64,000 bases of DNA from Prochlorococcus marinus XMU1412 (lineage in GTDB: Bacteria > Cyanobacteriota > Cyanobacteriia > PCC-6307 > Cyanobiaceae). The notes below the pieces were generated by a model that searched no databases, was not told the origin of the DNA, and saw only the letters and a program-made list of their open reading frames with translations. Both the position numbers and the translations under genes were made by a program. Location of the stretch: NCBI RefSeq assembly GCF_017696315.1, contig NZ_JAAORJ010000002.1:248001-312000 (forward strand), in the 5' to 3' direction. Positions 44,462-54,025 of the stretch are shown piece by piece; within the stretch, counting starts at the first letter, position 1, and the number at the start of each line of letters is the position of its first letter.

Positions 44462-45684
44462 AAGTTTTTAATTAATTCTTTTTCAGTTGTCTTTATATCT
44501 TGTGACCCAGCAATTGCCAAATCTTCTTGAAGTTTGTTCTCACATGATAGAACCCTTGACCAACTTGGTAACTGCTGTGTCGTAGGGCAAGCTAAGTAAT
44601 CTTCTGTAGCAGGTCTCAATAGTTTCGCAAATTTTTGCACTGACAGCTCTTCTTCATGCCTATCGTATGGAAGTTGATTAACTGCTGAATCTAATCCAAA
44701 TTGTTTTACCCTATCTTCCCCAACTCTTTTGTAGAGAACTTCTAAGGTTGCTAGTTGAGTACTTGTTAAAGTCTCTGCTTGATGCTCCATGAGACCTCTT
44801 AAAACACTAGAAAGTATTTCTGTACACATTTTTTGCAATCCTTCTTTAGAAGAATCACCAATATTCTTATGTTTATGATCAAACAATCCTAGGTCAACTT
44901 GGGCTATTTTGGAGGTTCTTACGTTTCTATAAACCTCTGATAATAAACCTATCTCTAATCCCCAGTCACAAGGAATTCGTAAATTCATAGCAAGGTCTTT
45001 AGTGAAAGCAAACTCACCTGCTAATGGATATCTAAATGATTGAAGATATTGTAAAAAGGGACCCTTCCCTACTAACTGCTCAAGACTTGCCAATAAGGGA
45101 CCCACAAATAATCTTGTGGCTCTACCTTGCAATTGATTGGTCTCTAAGGATAATCTGCTGTAAAAGGCCTTAACATATGATATTCCATATGATTCATCCA
45201 GAAGTGGAAGTATCATTCTTGAAGGGTATAAAGGACTAAAAGTTCTTATATCAGCATCAAAAAGAGCCACAACTTCTGATTTTCTCGTCGCAACTCCTAT
45301 GCCTTGCCATACAGCCCATCCTTTACCTGGAGTTCCTAAAAGTTCTAACCCATTTTTTTCTTGACTTTTTAATAGTTCTATTACAGAGGGAGAATTAGTC
45401 CATTGAACATGAACTGGAAATGGCATTGAGTCAAAAAATGATTTTGCTGATTTAACTTGTTCAACAGTTTTTGCAGAAAGAGCAATAACTAATTCATTTA
45501 AGCCTGTAAGGTCTTTTAAAACTTCTCTTATGTCTTTTAATGCAGGACGCTCAAATTCTTCATATAAGCAGGGTATTAGAATACTAGTTGATCTTTTTTT
45601 AAGTCTTTTGTTTAATTCTTTAAGTAAATTTCTTGTAACTCCATATTCATGTATTGTTGTGATTAAACCCTGTTGAAAGTCCAT
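44458..45684 (-). CDS. gpgS: Glucosyl-3-phosphoglycerate synthase
   Basis: GT81-family glycosyltransferase making glucosyl-3-phosphoglycerate from NDP-glucose and 3-phosphoglycerate. 408 residues, with the metal-binding DAD motif at 143-145 ([11 protein letters not shown]), [16 protein letters not shown], and [10 protein letters not shown]. The glycosyl acceptor part is [14 protein letters not shown]. Catalyses the first step to glucosylglycerate, a nitrogen-free compatible solute. Convergent with ureC (4-base overlap) and divergent from the phosphorylase. Confidence 0.93.
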   Translation of the reverse strand: MDFQQGLITTIHEYGVTRNLLKELNKRLKKRSTSILIPCLYEEFERPALKDIREVLKDLTGLNELVIALSAKTVEQVKSAKSFFDSMPFPVHVQWTNSPSVIELLKSQEKNGLELLGTPGKGWAVWQGIGVATRKSEVVALFDADIRTFSPLYPSRMILPLLDESYGISYVKAFYSRLSLETNQLQGRATRLFVGPLLASLEQLVGKGPFLQYLQSFRYPLAGEFAFTKDLAMNLRIPCDWGLEIGLLSEVYRNVRTSKIAQVDLGLFDHKHKNIGDSSKEGLQKMCTEILSSVLRGLMEHQAETLTSTQLATLEVLYKRVGEDRVKQFGLDSAVNQLPYDRHEEELSVQKFAKLLRPATEDYLACPTTQQLPSWSRVLSCENKLQEDLAIAGSQDIKTTEKELIKNF

Positions 45685-45734
45685 TTTCTAATTGATGTGC
45701 AGAATAGTATTAATACTTCGTTAATTTTTTCAAA

Positions 45735-47495
45735 GTGAAGCAAATTGATTCAGAGAAAAAATTAGATAGATTAAAGATTGATAAATTGTTAAAAACAATT
45801 TATTCAAATAATACTACAGAAGAAATTAATTTTATTTCAAACCAATTATTACAGATTTTAGATGATTTCTCAGAGAAATCTGCTTATGAAGAAATAAGAG
45901 ATAATGAAAGGTGGAATGAATCTCATTCGGTTTTGATAACTTATGCAGATAGTATTTATAAAAATGGTGAAGCAACATTAATAACTCTTAATGAGTTGTT
46001 AAGTAAACATTTTGGCAGTCTTTCTAAAGTTGTACATATTCTTCCTTTTTTAAAATCTACAAGTGATGGAGGTTTTGCAGTCTCAAGTTATGATTCTTTA
46101 GAAGAAAAATTTGGTGCTTGGGATGATCTCAAAAGTATTTCTAAAAATCATGATTTGATGGCTGATTTAGTACTAAACCATGTCTCATCATCTCACCCAT
46201 GGGTTCAACAATTTATTAAATCGCAAGAACCGGGAATATCAAATGTTTTTTCACCGAAACAAAATCTTGACTGGTCAAATGTAGTTAGGCCTAGAAGTTC
46301 CTCTTTGTTTTCTCAAATAAATACTGAAGATGGTCCTAAACAAGTTTGGACAACTTTTGGTCCAGATCAAATTGATTTAAATTGGCATAATCCAAAAATG
46401 ACTCTTGAGTTCTTAAATTTGATTATTACTTATTTATCTAATGGAATTAAATGGTTTAGGCTTGATGCTGTAGGTTTTATTTGGAAGGAATCAGGAACAA
46501 CTTGCTTGCATTTACCTAAAGCACATTCAATTGTGAAACTCTTAAGAGTTCTTTTAAATAATCTTCTTAATGATGGAGTTTTAATAACAGAAACTAATGT
46601 TCCTCAGAAGGAAAATCTATCTTATCTGATTCCTGATGATGAAGCTCATATGGCATATAATTTCCCATTGCCCCCTCTTCTCCTAGAGGCAATTATTACT
46701 TCAAGAGCTGATATCTTAAACTCATGGATATTTGATTGGCCAATATTACCTGACGATACTACATTATTTAATTTCACTGCATCACATGATGGAGTTGGTT
46801 TAAGAGCTCTTGAGGGTTTAATGAATGAGCAGAGAATTAAAGATTTATTAATTAATTGTGAAAAAAGGGGAGGTTTAGTAAGTCATAGACGCTTATCAAA
46901 TGGTGATGATAAACCCTATGAATTGAATATTAGTTGGTGGAGCGCAATGGAAGACTCCAGTAGAGATGCTAAAAGATTTCAATATGAGAGATTTATTTTG
47001 AGTCAATTATTAGTAATGGCTCTGAAAGGGGTCCCTGCATTTTATTTGCCAGCATTACTAGCTTCAGAAAATGATATCAAAAGTTTTTCTATGACAGGTC
47101 AAAGGAGAGACCTTAATAGAGAAAAGTTTAAATCAGAAAATCTTTTAGCTGTTTTAAATAATCCTGAATCAAATGCTAATAAAAACTTAAAATATCTTTG
47201 CAATGCTATGGATGTCAGATCAAATTTAAAGCAATTTCACCCTTGTTCACAAATGAAATGTTTGTCTAAAGGTAGGAGTGATATTGTTGTAATTAAAAGA
47301 GGTAAAGGTCCTGAGTCTGTTTTTGCAATCCATAATATGACTGAAAATAAAATTAATTATCAATTGAATGATAATGATCTACCAAAAATAATTGATAATG
47401 ATTTCAATACCCATGATTTTTTAACATCCACTAAATACAATTGCAAAAATATTAGTCTTGATCCTTTTCAAGTAATTTGGCTTAGTGCTTTATAA
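45735..47495 (+). CDS. GH13_18 phosphorylase, probable glucosylglycerate phosphorylase
   Basis: 586 residues with GTG start 45735. The sucrose-phosphorylase-like TIM barrel has nucleophile Asp244 (WFRLDAVGF), acid/base Glu286 (LITETNVP) and the stabilising Asp352 (SHDGVG). The lower barrel has LNHVSSSHPW and DQIDLNWHNP. It is often labelled sucrose phosphorylase, but the subfamily also holds glucosylglycerate phosphorylases. With gpgS, a HAD phosphatase and a glycerate kinase around it, phosphorolysis of glucosylglycerate to glucose-1-phosphate and glycerate is the better guess. Confidence 0.85.
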   Translation: MKQIDSEKKLDRLKIDKLLKTIYSNNTTEEINFISNQLLQILDDFSEKSAYEEIRDNERWNESHSVLITYADSIYKNGEATLITLNELLSKHFGSLSKVVHILPFLKSTSDGGFAVSSYDSLEEKFGAWDDLKSISKNHDLMADLVLNHVSSSHPWVQQFIKSQEPGISNVFSPKQNLDWSNVVRPRSSSLFSQINTEDGPKQVWTTFGPDQIDLNWHNPKMTLEFLNLIITYLSNGIKWFRLDAVGFIWKESGTTCLHLPKAHSIVKLLRVLLNNLLNDGVLITETNVPQKENLSYLIPDDEAHMAYNFPLPPLLLEAIITSRADILNSWIFDWPILPDDTTLFNFTASHDGVGLRALEGLMNEQRIKDLLINCEKRGGLVSHRRLSNGDDKPYELNISWWSAMEDSSRDAKRFQYERFILSQLLVMALKGVPAFYLPALLASENDIKSFSMTGQRRDLNREKFKSENLLAVLNNPESNANKNLKYLCNAMDVRSNLKQFHPCSQMKCLSKGRSDIVVIKRGKGPESVFAIHNMTENKINYQLNDNDLPKIIDNDFNTHDFLTSTKYNCKNISLDPFQVIWLSAL

Positions 47496-47496
47496 A

Positions 47497-48294
47497 ATGA
47501 TAGAAAATTCTTCTATTTGGGTAGTAAGTGATGTAGATGGTACTTTAATGGATCACTCATATGATTTATCACCTGCTAAAGAAACTATAAAAAAATTACA
47601 AAGATTATCTATACCCGTAATTCTTTGTACAAGCAAAACCGCATCTGAAGTAAAAGTTATTAGAAAGGAACTGAACTTAACTGATCCTTATATTGTTGAG
47701 AATGGTGCGGCAATATATGGTGAATCTCTTCAAAGAGTAAATGGAGAAATTATTCTTGGGATAAAATACGAAACTCTTGAAGAAATCTTAAATTTTATTT
47801 CTAATGAAATTGATTACAAACTTACTCCTCTTAATAGTCTCACTGATCAAGAAGCCACTCAGCTTACAGGTTTAGAAGGTAACTCATTGAATTTAATGCG
47901 TGATAGACACTGGAGCATGCCTTTCTTAAATCCGCCAAGTTATTTAGAAGAGAAAATTAATATCTGTTGTAAAAAATTAAATGTTGATATTTTTAAGGGC
48001 AATAGAATGAGTCACTTATTATCTACTAAATCGAATAAAGGTAAAGCAATAAATGCTCTTAAATCATATTCTAACGTTCAAAATATTGAAATTATAGGCT
48101 TAGGCGATTCTCCAAATGATTTGCCACTACTTTTAAACTCAGATATTAAAATCGTTATTCCTGGAATAGATGGACCTAACTTAAATTTACTTGATCAATT
48201 AAAAGATTTGGAATTTATTTTAGCTTCTGAACCAAATGGATATGGTTGGAAAAATGAAATAAATAAATTGATAAATAAGCGAGAACTAAGTTAG
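47497..48294 (+). CDS. gpgP: HAD phosphatase, probable glucosyl-3-phosphoglycerate phosphatase
   Basis: 265 residues taking the ATG at 47497 directly after the phosphorylase TAA (47493-47495). Motif I is SDVDGTLMD (Asp12, Asp14), motif II CTSKTASEV, motif III the Lys in LSTKSNKGKA, motif IV GLGDSPNDLPLL. This is the mannosyl-3-phosphoglycerate phosphatase group of COF-type HADs, and in this locus would dephosphorylate glucosyl-3-phosphoglycerate to glucosylglycerate. Operon with the phosphorylase (1-base gap). Confidence 0.85.
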   Translation: MIENSSIWVVSDVDGTLMDHSYDLSPAKETIKKLQRLSIPVILCTSKTASEVKVIRKELNLTDPYIVENGAAIYGESLQRVNGEIILGIKYETLEEILNFISNEIDYKLTPLNSLTDQEATQLTGLEGNSLNLMRDRHWSMPFLNPPSYLEEKINICCKKLNVDIFKGNRMSHLLSTKSNKGKAINALKSYSNVQNIEIIGLGDSPNDLPLLLNSDIKIVIPGIDGPNLNLLDQLKDLEFILASEPNGYGWKNEINKLINKRELS

Positions 48295-48298
48295 AAAG

Positions 48299-49243
48299 AT
48301 GAAAGATTTAGATATTAATTTTCCTCTTGATAAATTTGAAAAATTAATTATTGATATTGGTTGGCAATCCTTGGATGATTGGTTCAATTTTTGGGAAAGT
48401 AAAAGAAACATTCTTTCAATTGATCAATATTGGATTAATAAAGTAAATGATGATTGGATTTGGGGTTTGGCTTTACCTCTTTTATCTCAGGCTTATAAAT
48501 TTCAAAATAATTTTTCTGACAGAAAAATTATTGGAATCTCAGCTTTACCAGGTACAGGTAAAACAACACTAGGTAAATGGCTCGAAGCTATATCTTTAAA
48601 ATTAAACTTCAAAATTGCGGTTATTTCAATTGATGACTTTTATCTCCCTTCAAATGAAATGAAATTAGCAATTAAGAATAACCCTTGGAATGTTTCAAGA
48701 GGGTTTCCTGGAAGTCACTCAGTAAAATTAATGCATGAAAAATTATTAAATTGGAAGATAAATGGAGAATTAAATGTACCAGTTTTCGATAAATCTTTAA
48801 GAAATGGTTTAGGAGATAGATCTCATTGGAGATTAGATAATCCTGATTTATTAATTCTTGAGGGATGGTTTTTGGGAATAAAACCTTATCCTATTGACAC
48901 AAGTGATCGACTCATAAATACAGCAAATTTGAGTCTTCATGAATCCTCTTACGTATTAAAAATTCAAAATAACCTAAAGGAATATTTAGATATTTGGAAT
49001 TTGATAGATAATATTTGGCACTTAAAGCCTTTGAAGATTGAATATATGAATAAATGGAAAACAAATCAGGAAAAAGAAATGTTTTTACAGAAAGGTAACG
49101 CCCTTAAAGATGAAAAATTATCTAATTTTTTGAGAATGCTTAATGTCTCAATTCCTCATAAAAGTTTTGATGTTATAAAATCCTACGCGCTTTTATTAAT
49201 TGATCAAGAAAGAAATTTAGTTGAGGCTGGATTGAATTTGTAG
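48299..49243 (+). CDS. glyK: D-glycerate 3-kinase (GLYK type)
   Basis: 314 residues of the plant/cyanobacterial glycerate kinase family. P-loop GISALPGTGKTTLG, then ISIDDFYLPSNEM, PWNVSRGFPGSHSV and LILEGWFLGIKP. It makes 3-phosphoglycerate from glycerate in photorespiration, and here it can also use glycerate from glucosylglycerate breakdown. 4 bases after the HAD gene, so in one operon. Confidence 0.92.
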   Translation: MKDLDINFPLDKFEKLIIDIGWQSLDDWFNFWESKRNILSIDQYWINKVNDDWIWGLALPLLSQAYKFQNNFSDRKIIGISALPGTGKTTLGKWLEAISLKLNFKIAVISIDDFYLPSNEMKLAIKNNPWNVSRGFPGSHSVKLMHEKLLNWKINGELNVPVFDKSLRNGLGDRSHWRLDNPDLLILEGWFLGIKPYPIDTSDRLINTANLSLHESSYVLKIQNNLKEYLDIWNLIDNIWHLKPLKIEYMNKWKTNQEKEMFLQKGNALKDEKLSNFLRMLNVSIPHKSFDVIKSYALLLIDQERNLVEAGLNL

Positions 49244-49333
49244 AATTTTCTAAATTTCTTCTTTTTCAGTAATTTTTTATACATTTTTTTCAGCTCTTAT
49301 TAGTGTTTAATTGAGGATATTTTCTGTTAAAGG

Positions 49334-49561
49334 ATGGTTGAGTTTTCTTACAAAAATGAAGGCTGTAGAATGGTTGTCTTGAGATGTATTGGTCCATCGA
49401 ATTTTTTCTTAGAGAGAGTTTTATTCCCAACTGACATTCTTACTTTTATGGCCCCAAACGATTCAAGAGTTGAAATTTGGGGAAATGAATTATATGGCCC
49501 TAAGTTGGAAGAGAGAATAAGAATTTCTGCTGATAGCGAAGATTCGCCTTTAGTGGCATAG
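49334..49561 (+). CDS. DUF1830 small protein
   Basis: 75 residues, MVEFSYKNEGCRMVVLRCIG onward, with FFLERVLFPTDILTFMAPND and VEIWGNELYGPKLEERIR typical of the DUF1830 family of cyanobacteria. Function unknown. Ninety bases after glyK. Confidence 0.85.
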   Translation: MVEFSYKNEGCRMVVLRCIGPSNFFLERVLFPTDILTFMAPNDSRVEIWGNELYGPKLEERIRISADSEDSPLVA

Positions 49562-49650
49562 AACAGACAATATCTAATTGTCTTCGAGTCAAAATTTTTT
49601 ACAAATACCTAGTTTTTATTGATATTATCAAACTAGTTTTAGTTTTATAG

Positions 49651-49776
49651 ATGTATTATTTTTCTTCCTTTGCAATAGGAGGGTTTGTTCCTTCTGCAGC
49701 TATCGCTGGAGTCTTACTTTTATTGGGTTTAGGAGCCTTCTTTTATCTTGGTATTAAAGGACCTACAGATTATTAA
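49651..49776 (+). CDS. 41-aa single-helix membrane protein
   Basis: ATG 49651 to TAA 49776. One helix (AAIAGVLLLLGLGAFFYLGI) with a Gly-rich face and a short C-terminus KGPTDY. Size and form match small photosystem subunits (PsaI, PsbX, PsbY and the like), but I do not see a diagnostic match to any. It is followed by another small frame. Coding is likely from start, size and composition. Confidence 0.6.
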   Translation: MYYFSSFAIGGFVPSAAIAGVLLLLGLGAFFYLGIKGPTDY

Positions 49777-49839
49777 ATATGAGTTTATCGACAAATTGTA
49801 ATTTCAATTTATCATAGCCTTCTTGAATAAGTTAACATT

Positions 49840-49974
49840 ATGGATCTAACAACTATTTTATTTATATTAAGCTTACCTTTCGTTTTATTAACAGTTTATT
49901 TCGGGACAAAAAATGATTTTTACGAGAGTGAAAACTATAAAGGAGATGGTTGTGCTCACGATGTTAAAAGGTAA
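49840..49974 (+). CDS. 44-aa membrane peptide with Cys tail
   Basis: ATG 49840 to TAA 49974. An N-terminal helix (TTILFILSLPFVLLTVYFGT) then FYESENYKGDGCAHDVKR. The GDGCAHD motif with one Cys and one His is unusual for so short a peptide. No family. A plausible small Prochlorococcus gene. Confidence 0.5.
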   Translation: MDLTTILFILSLPFVLLTVYFGTKNDFYESENYKGDGCAHDVKR

Positions 49975-49982
49975 CTTTGTTA

Positions 49983-50255
49983 CTAATCACCTCTAAATAC
50001 ACAGGTCCATCTACTATCAAATTGCCAAACAGGTTTGTATATTTCATTAGTAATTTTCTCACCTGCCTTATTACAGGTATCTAAATCTTTCATAGGAATA
50101 GAATGCAAGGAAGGACTTGTTATTCCACTAACTTCTGGCCTTCCTCCGGGACCTTGTCTGTAAGTTCCAATTATTAACCAATAGCTAGCTTTCGCAGAAC
50201 CAGAAATGATTAAGGAAAAAAGAAAAAATAATATTAAAAAAGAATTTTTTTTCAT
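49983..50255 (-). CDS. Secreted small protein, unknown
   Basis: 90 residues with signal peptide MKKNSFLILFFLFSLIISGS (cleavage likely after AKA). The mature part starts SYWLIIGTYRQGPGGR and has a Cys pair (DTCNKAGEK and WTCVF) that likely forms a disulfide. Likely periplasmic, function unknown. Its stop is 8 bases from the previous peptide's stop on the other strand. Confidence 0.7.
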   Translation of the reverse strand: MKKNSFLILFFLFSLIISGSAKASYWLIIGTYRQGPGGRPEVSGITSPSLHSIPMKDLDTCNKAGEKITNEIYKPVWQFDSRWTCVFRGD

Positions 50256-50322
50256 TTTTACATACTAGCTTTTAATTTTTAAATGTAAATTGCTATTAAT
50301 TAATTAGGTAATTTAATAATTT

Positions 50323-51123
50323 TTGGAATATTTAAAATTTGTTTTATATGGATTAATTCAAGGATTGACAGAATTTATCCCTGTAAGTAGTACAGCTCAT
50401 TTAAAAGTTATATCCCTTTTTTTAGGTATTGATGATCCTGGAGCATCTTTGTCCGCTACTATTCAACTTGGAAGTGTTCTAGCGATAGCTTGGTATTTTA
50501 GGAATGATATTTTTAATTTTAGAAGTCAATCTTCCAAAAAATTTCTTGAATATCTGTTACATGAAAGATTATTAAGGTCTATTTTGATTGGTACTATACC
50601 AATTGTTTTGCTTGGTGGGAGTGTAAAAATATTTATCCCTTCTTTTTTTGAAAACGTTCTTCGTTCAAATTTATCAATAGCATTGGTCTCATTTCTAATG
50701 GCTTTTTTTATGTACTTGGCAGACAGTTCGAAAAGAGGTTCTATTAATATTAGAAACCATAATTATTCAAATAGTTTTTTGATAGGTTTCTTTCAAGCAT
50801 TTGCAATTTTTCCTGGTGTTTCAAGATCTGGGGTCACTATTTCTAGCGCTTTAATATCAGGATGGGAAAGAAGCGATGCTGCGAAATTTTCTTTTCTTTT
50901 AGGGATGCCAGCTATTTCTCTTGCTGCGATTGTTGAGTTTGTTTCTTCTTTTAATGATTTTTTTTCATTAGGGTTTTTCCCTCTTTTTGTTGGACTTGTT
51001 ACGACATTTTTCTCTTCTTTATTAGCAATAGATTTCTTATTAAAGTATTTTTCTTCAAATGGGTTGAAAATATTTATCATCTATCGAGTAATTTTTGGTG
51101 TTGTAATTCTTTTGAATTTATAA
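50323..51123 (+). CDS. uppP: Undecaprenyl-diphosphatase
   Basis: Recycles the lipid carrier of cell-wall synthesis, 266 residues with several membrane helices. Motifs GLTEFIPVSSTAHL (catalytic Glu and Ser/Thr) and FPGVSRSGVTISSAL are diagnostic. The start is TTG 50323 and no upstream ATG in frame gives a better N-terminus. It may also give bacitracin tolerance. Confidence 0.95.
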   Translation: MEYLKFVLYGLIQGLTEFIPVSSTAHLKVISLFLGIDDPGASLSATIQLGSVLAIAWYFRNDIFNFRSQSSKKFLEYLLHERLLRSILIGTIPIVLLGGSVKIFIPSFFENVLRSNLSIALVSFLMAFFMYLADSSKRGSINIRNHNYSNSFLIGFFQAFAIFPGVSRSGVTISSALISGWERSDAAKFSFLLGMPAISLAAIVEFVSSFNDFFSLGFFPLFVGLVTTFFSSLLAIDFLLKYFSSNGLKIFIIYRVIFGVVILLNL

Positions 51124-51178
51124 TTAGATGAAAAAAAAAATTTTGCAATTGTGTTAGTGTTTTAAAAAATTCTTTCTA

Positions 51179-51331
51179 ATGAACATTTTTATATCATTCC
51201 AATTAGGTGAAGTGGAAGTTTCAAATTTTACTATATTGGTTTTAGCTTTTTTTTCTTCTTTTACATTCATAGCAGTAGGCATAAGTTCATATAAACTATA
51301 CAAATCTCTTATAAATGAAGACGATAAATAA
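51179..51331 (+). CDS. 50-aa membrane peptide
   Basis: ATG 51179 to TAA 51331, ending one base from the tRNA gene's 3' end on the other strand. A helix TILVLAFFSSFTFIAVGISS then a basic-acidic tail. Coding by composition and frame, function unknown. Confidence 0.5.
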   Translation: MNIFISFQLGEVEVSNFTILVLAFFSSFTFIAVGISSYKLYKSLINEDDK

Positions 51332-51405
51332 TCGGAACGGCGGGATTTGAACCCACGACCCCCACTACCCCAAAGTGGTGCGCTACCAAACTGCGCTACG
51401 CCCCG
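51332..51405 (-). tRNA. trnP: tRNA-Pro (UGG)
   Basis: Seventy-four bases, no encoded CCA. Acceptor arm CGGGGCG (51405-51399) pairs with CGTTCCG near the 3' end (51339-51333), with two G-U pairs, and discriminator base A. Anticodon stem CCACT/AGTGG surrounds the loop TTGGGGT with anticodon TGG. The T arm is GTGGGTTCAAATCCC-like. Reads CCN Pro codons. Confidence 0.93.
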
Positions 51406-51432
51406 TGTCTTTACTATAAAGATTAGATTGAT

Positions 51433-52161
51433 TTAAATGTTATTCTTTATAGGATTGTTATCAGATCTCAATACACATTTGTCAACTTCCCAATTAAAGT
51501 TTTCCCATACATGGTCTTCTAATTTATAGTTGCTTCCAGTGAAAACTCCTAACTTAACTTTTGTAGGTGAAGCGGAGCAATACTGCCTGCTTCCAGCTGA
51601 TGCTAGATATTGTTGATGGTATTGTTCTGCATAATAATATGAATCAATCATTTTTATTTCCGTTTCAATTAAACCAAGATTTTTTTTGCTAAGTTCCATT
51701 TGATATTGTTCCTTACTGGCTAATATAATTTTTATATTATTTTCATTTTTGTAATATATTGCAGATCTATATTGTGTTCCCATATCGTTACCTTGCCTGT
51801 TTTTTTGAGTAGGGTCATGACATTCCCAAAACATTTTTAATAAATCACTTATATCAATTTCCCTTTTATCCCATATAACTCTTACAACTTCTGAATGACC
51901 AGTTAAGCCGGAACATACTTCATAATAAGTTGGATAATTTTTTTCACCTCCTGCATAACCTACAGAAGTTGTGACAACTCCAGGAAGTTTCCAAAAACAT
52001 TTTTCAGATCCCCAGAAACAACCACATCCAAAAATTATTTCATCTTCTTCTAAATTAGGATCTTTTTGGATATCTGTTTTTAATATTCTATGTAATGAAT
52101 AAGCATCATCAGTTAAATTTACTTCCTTATTATTCATAATTTTTTTTAGAAATTTAAACAT
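51433..52161 (-). CDS. msrA: Peptide methionine sulfoxide reductase MsrA
   Basis: Repairs oxidised Met. 242 residues with an N-terminal extension of about 40 before the catalytic motif IIFGCGCFWGSEKCFW (catalytic Cys48). Then VGYAGGEKNYPTYYEVCSG and GHSEVVRV. QYHQQYL is the usual downstream block. The C-terminal half has further Cys for resolving the disulfide. Tail before the tRNA. Confidence 0.93.
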   Translation of the reverse strand: MFKFLKKIMNNKEVNLTDDAYSLHRILKTDIQKDPNLEEDEIIFGCGCFWGSEKCFWKLPGVVTTSVGYAGGEKNYPTYYEVCSGLTGHSEVVRVIWDKREIDISDLLKMFWECHDPTQKNRQGNDMGTQYRSAIYYKNENNIKIILASKEQYQMELSKKNLGLIETEIKMIDSYYYAEQYHQQYLASAGSRQYCSASPTKVKLGVFTGSNYKLEDHVWENFNWEVDKCVLRSDNNPIKNNI

Positions 52162-52198
52162 AATTTAAATCTATTTATTATAAGTAGAAAAATTACTT

Positions 52199-53944
52199 TT
52201 AGCTCTTAACAATTCTGGTAGCTAGTTCTCTTTCCCAAAGTTGTTTATAGAGCCCATTCACTTTTACTAATTCTTTATGAGCTCCTTCTTGTACTATTTC
52301 TCCTTTATCCATTACTAAAACCCTATCGCAGGTTGCGGCAACAGATAGTTGGTGACTAATCATTATGATTGTTTTATTACTTCTTGCACTCATTTCATCT
52401 ATTATTTTTGCTGCTGTTTTATTATCTACGCTTGCTAAAGCATCATCAAGAACAACAATAGGAGAATTAACAAGTAGTGCTCTTCCTAGTGCTGTTCTTT
52501 GCCTTTGGCCACCACTTAATGTAATACCTCTTTCACCAACAATAGTTTTAAACCTTTGCGGAAAACTATTGATATCATCAATTAATCCAGCTTTTGTAGC
52601 ACTTTCTTTAACTAAATATTTAGAAGCTTTGGGTTCTCCAAAACTTAGGTTTTCTGAGATTGTAGAAGTAAATAAGAATGCCTCTTGAGGAACGATTGAA
52701 ATATTTTTTCTAAGATCGCTTAATTTTAATGTTTTTACATCAATTTCATCTAAAAATAATTGATTATCTGGAATTTCAATAGTCCGTCCTAGTGACTTTG
52801 CTAGTGTAGTCTTCCCACAACCTACTGGGCCAACTATTGCAATAAGTTCTCCAGGATAAATTTTAAAATTGAGTCTATTTAATGAATTAAATTTTGACCC
52901 TGGATACTTGATTGTTAAATTTTTTGCTTCTAAAAAACCTTTAACCTTTCTTTTTAAAAATTTAGTTTCTACTCTATCTACAATATTCGGATTGTTCTGA
53001 AAGATTTCTTCCACACGATCTAAACTTACTTGACCAAGTTGAAAAGTATTTAAGGTAAAACCTAGTAAAGCCGTTGGGAAGACAAGTCTTTCTACGTAAA
53101 GAATTAAAGCTACTAAACCCCCTATCGAAATAAATCCACTCTCTAATTGAAAAGTTCCTAATGATAATAAAATTAATAATGAAATTGAGGAAATTCCTTG
53201 TAACAAAGGGAATAGGGTACTTGCTGTTCTTGCAAGTTTTATCGCTGAATTTCGATAGTCATTATTATGTATGTTAAATTCTTTTTTCTCAGCATTCTCT
53301 TGGGCATAAATTTTAATTGCGCTTATACCTGATAGATCTTCTTGTATTAGATCACTAAGTTTTGATAATGATTCTTGTTGAGCTTTTCTTTGTTTAACCA
53401 TTCTGCCGCCAAATAGACTTACAATTCCAAGGATTAAGGGAAATATCATTAACGCTGATATTGTTAATGTTTTATTAATCGAAAACATTGAAGGAATAGT
53501 GAATGAATAAGCTAAGACAATGTTGCACAAGCTTAAAACTGTAAAACCTAAAAGTCTTCTTATGTTTTCAACATCGCTTGTAGCTCTACTAATAATGTCT
53601 CCGCTACCTTTTTTTTGAATCCATTCTGGATCTTGAATAAGTAAATGGTCAAAAAGTTTTTGTCGAAGATTTACCTCTACTTTTCTACCTATGCCGAAGA
53701 CAATCTGTCTTGAAAATAATCTTATTAAACCCATACAAGTTGCTAAAAATATTAACCATAAAGATTTAGAAATAACAAAATCAGAAGAAAACCCATTTTG
53801 TAATTGGTCAATTATATTTTTTACTTCTAAGGGTATTACAACACTTAGTATATTTACTAATAAGAGAGCTAAAGCTCCATATAAGAATTCTTTTTTGTAA
53901 GGTCTTAGGTATTTTGATATAACTTTTATCTTGAAATTTTTCAT
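52199..53944 (-). CDS. ABC exporter, fused permease and ATPase
   Basis: 581-residue type I exporter. Six membrane helices in the first 310 residues, then the ATPase with Walker A VGPVGCGKTTLAKSL, signature TLSGGQRQRTALGRAL, Walker B IVVLDDALASVD and H-loop MISHQLSVA. Half-transporter of the MsbA/lipid or multidrug export class. Substrate unknown. Confidence 0.9.
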   Translation of the reverse strand: MKNFKIKVISKYLRPYKKEFLYGALALLLVNILSVVIPLEVKNIIDQLQNGFSSDFVISKSLWLIFLATCMGLIRLFSRQIVFGIGRKVEVNLRQKLFDHLLIQDPEWIQKKGSGDIISRATSDVENIRRLLGFTVLSLCNIVLAYSFTIPSMFSINKTLTISALMIFPLILGIVSLFGGRMVKQRKAQQESLSKLSDLIQEDLSGISAIKIYAQENAEKKEFNIHNNDYRNSAIKLARTASTLFPLLQGISSISLLILLSLGTFQLESGFISIGGLVALILYVERLVFPTALLGFTLNTFQLGQVSLDRVEEIFQNNPNIVDRVETKFLKRKVKGFLEAKNLTIKYPGSKFNSLNRLNFKIYPGELIAIVGPVGCGKTTLAKSLGRTIEIPDNQLFLDEIDVKTLKLSDLRKNISIVPQEAFLFTSTISENLSFGEPKASKYLVKESATKAGLIDDINSFPQRFKTIVGERGITLSGGQRQRTALGRALLVNSPIVVLDDALASVDNKTAAKIIDEMSARSNKTIIMISHQLSVAATCDRVLVMDKGEIVQEGAHKELVKVNGLYKQLWERELATRIVKS

Positions 53945-54025
53945 TTTATTTTGCCGATATGATTAAGATAATGTTTCATTTTTGAATATGTGAGCTAATT
54001 TTATAAATGATTCAGTATTTAATTT

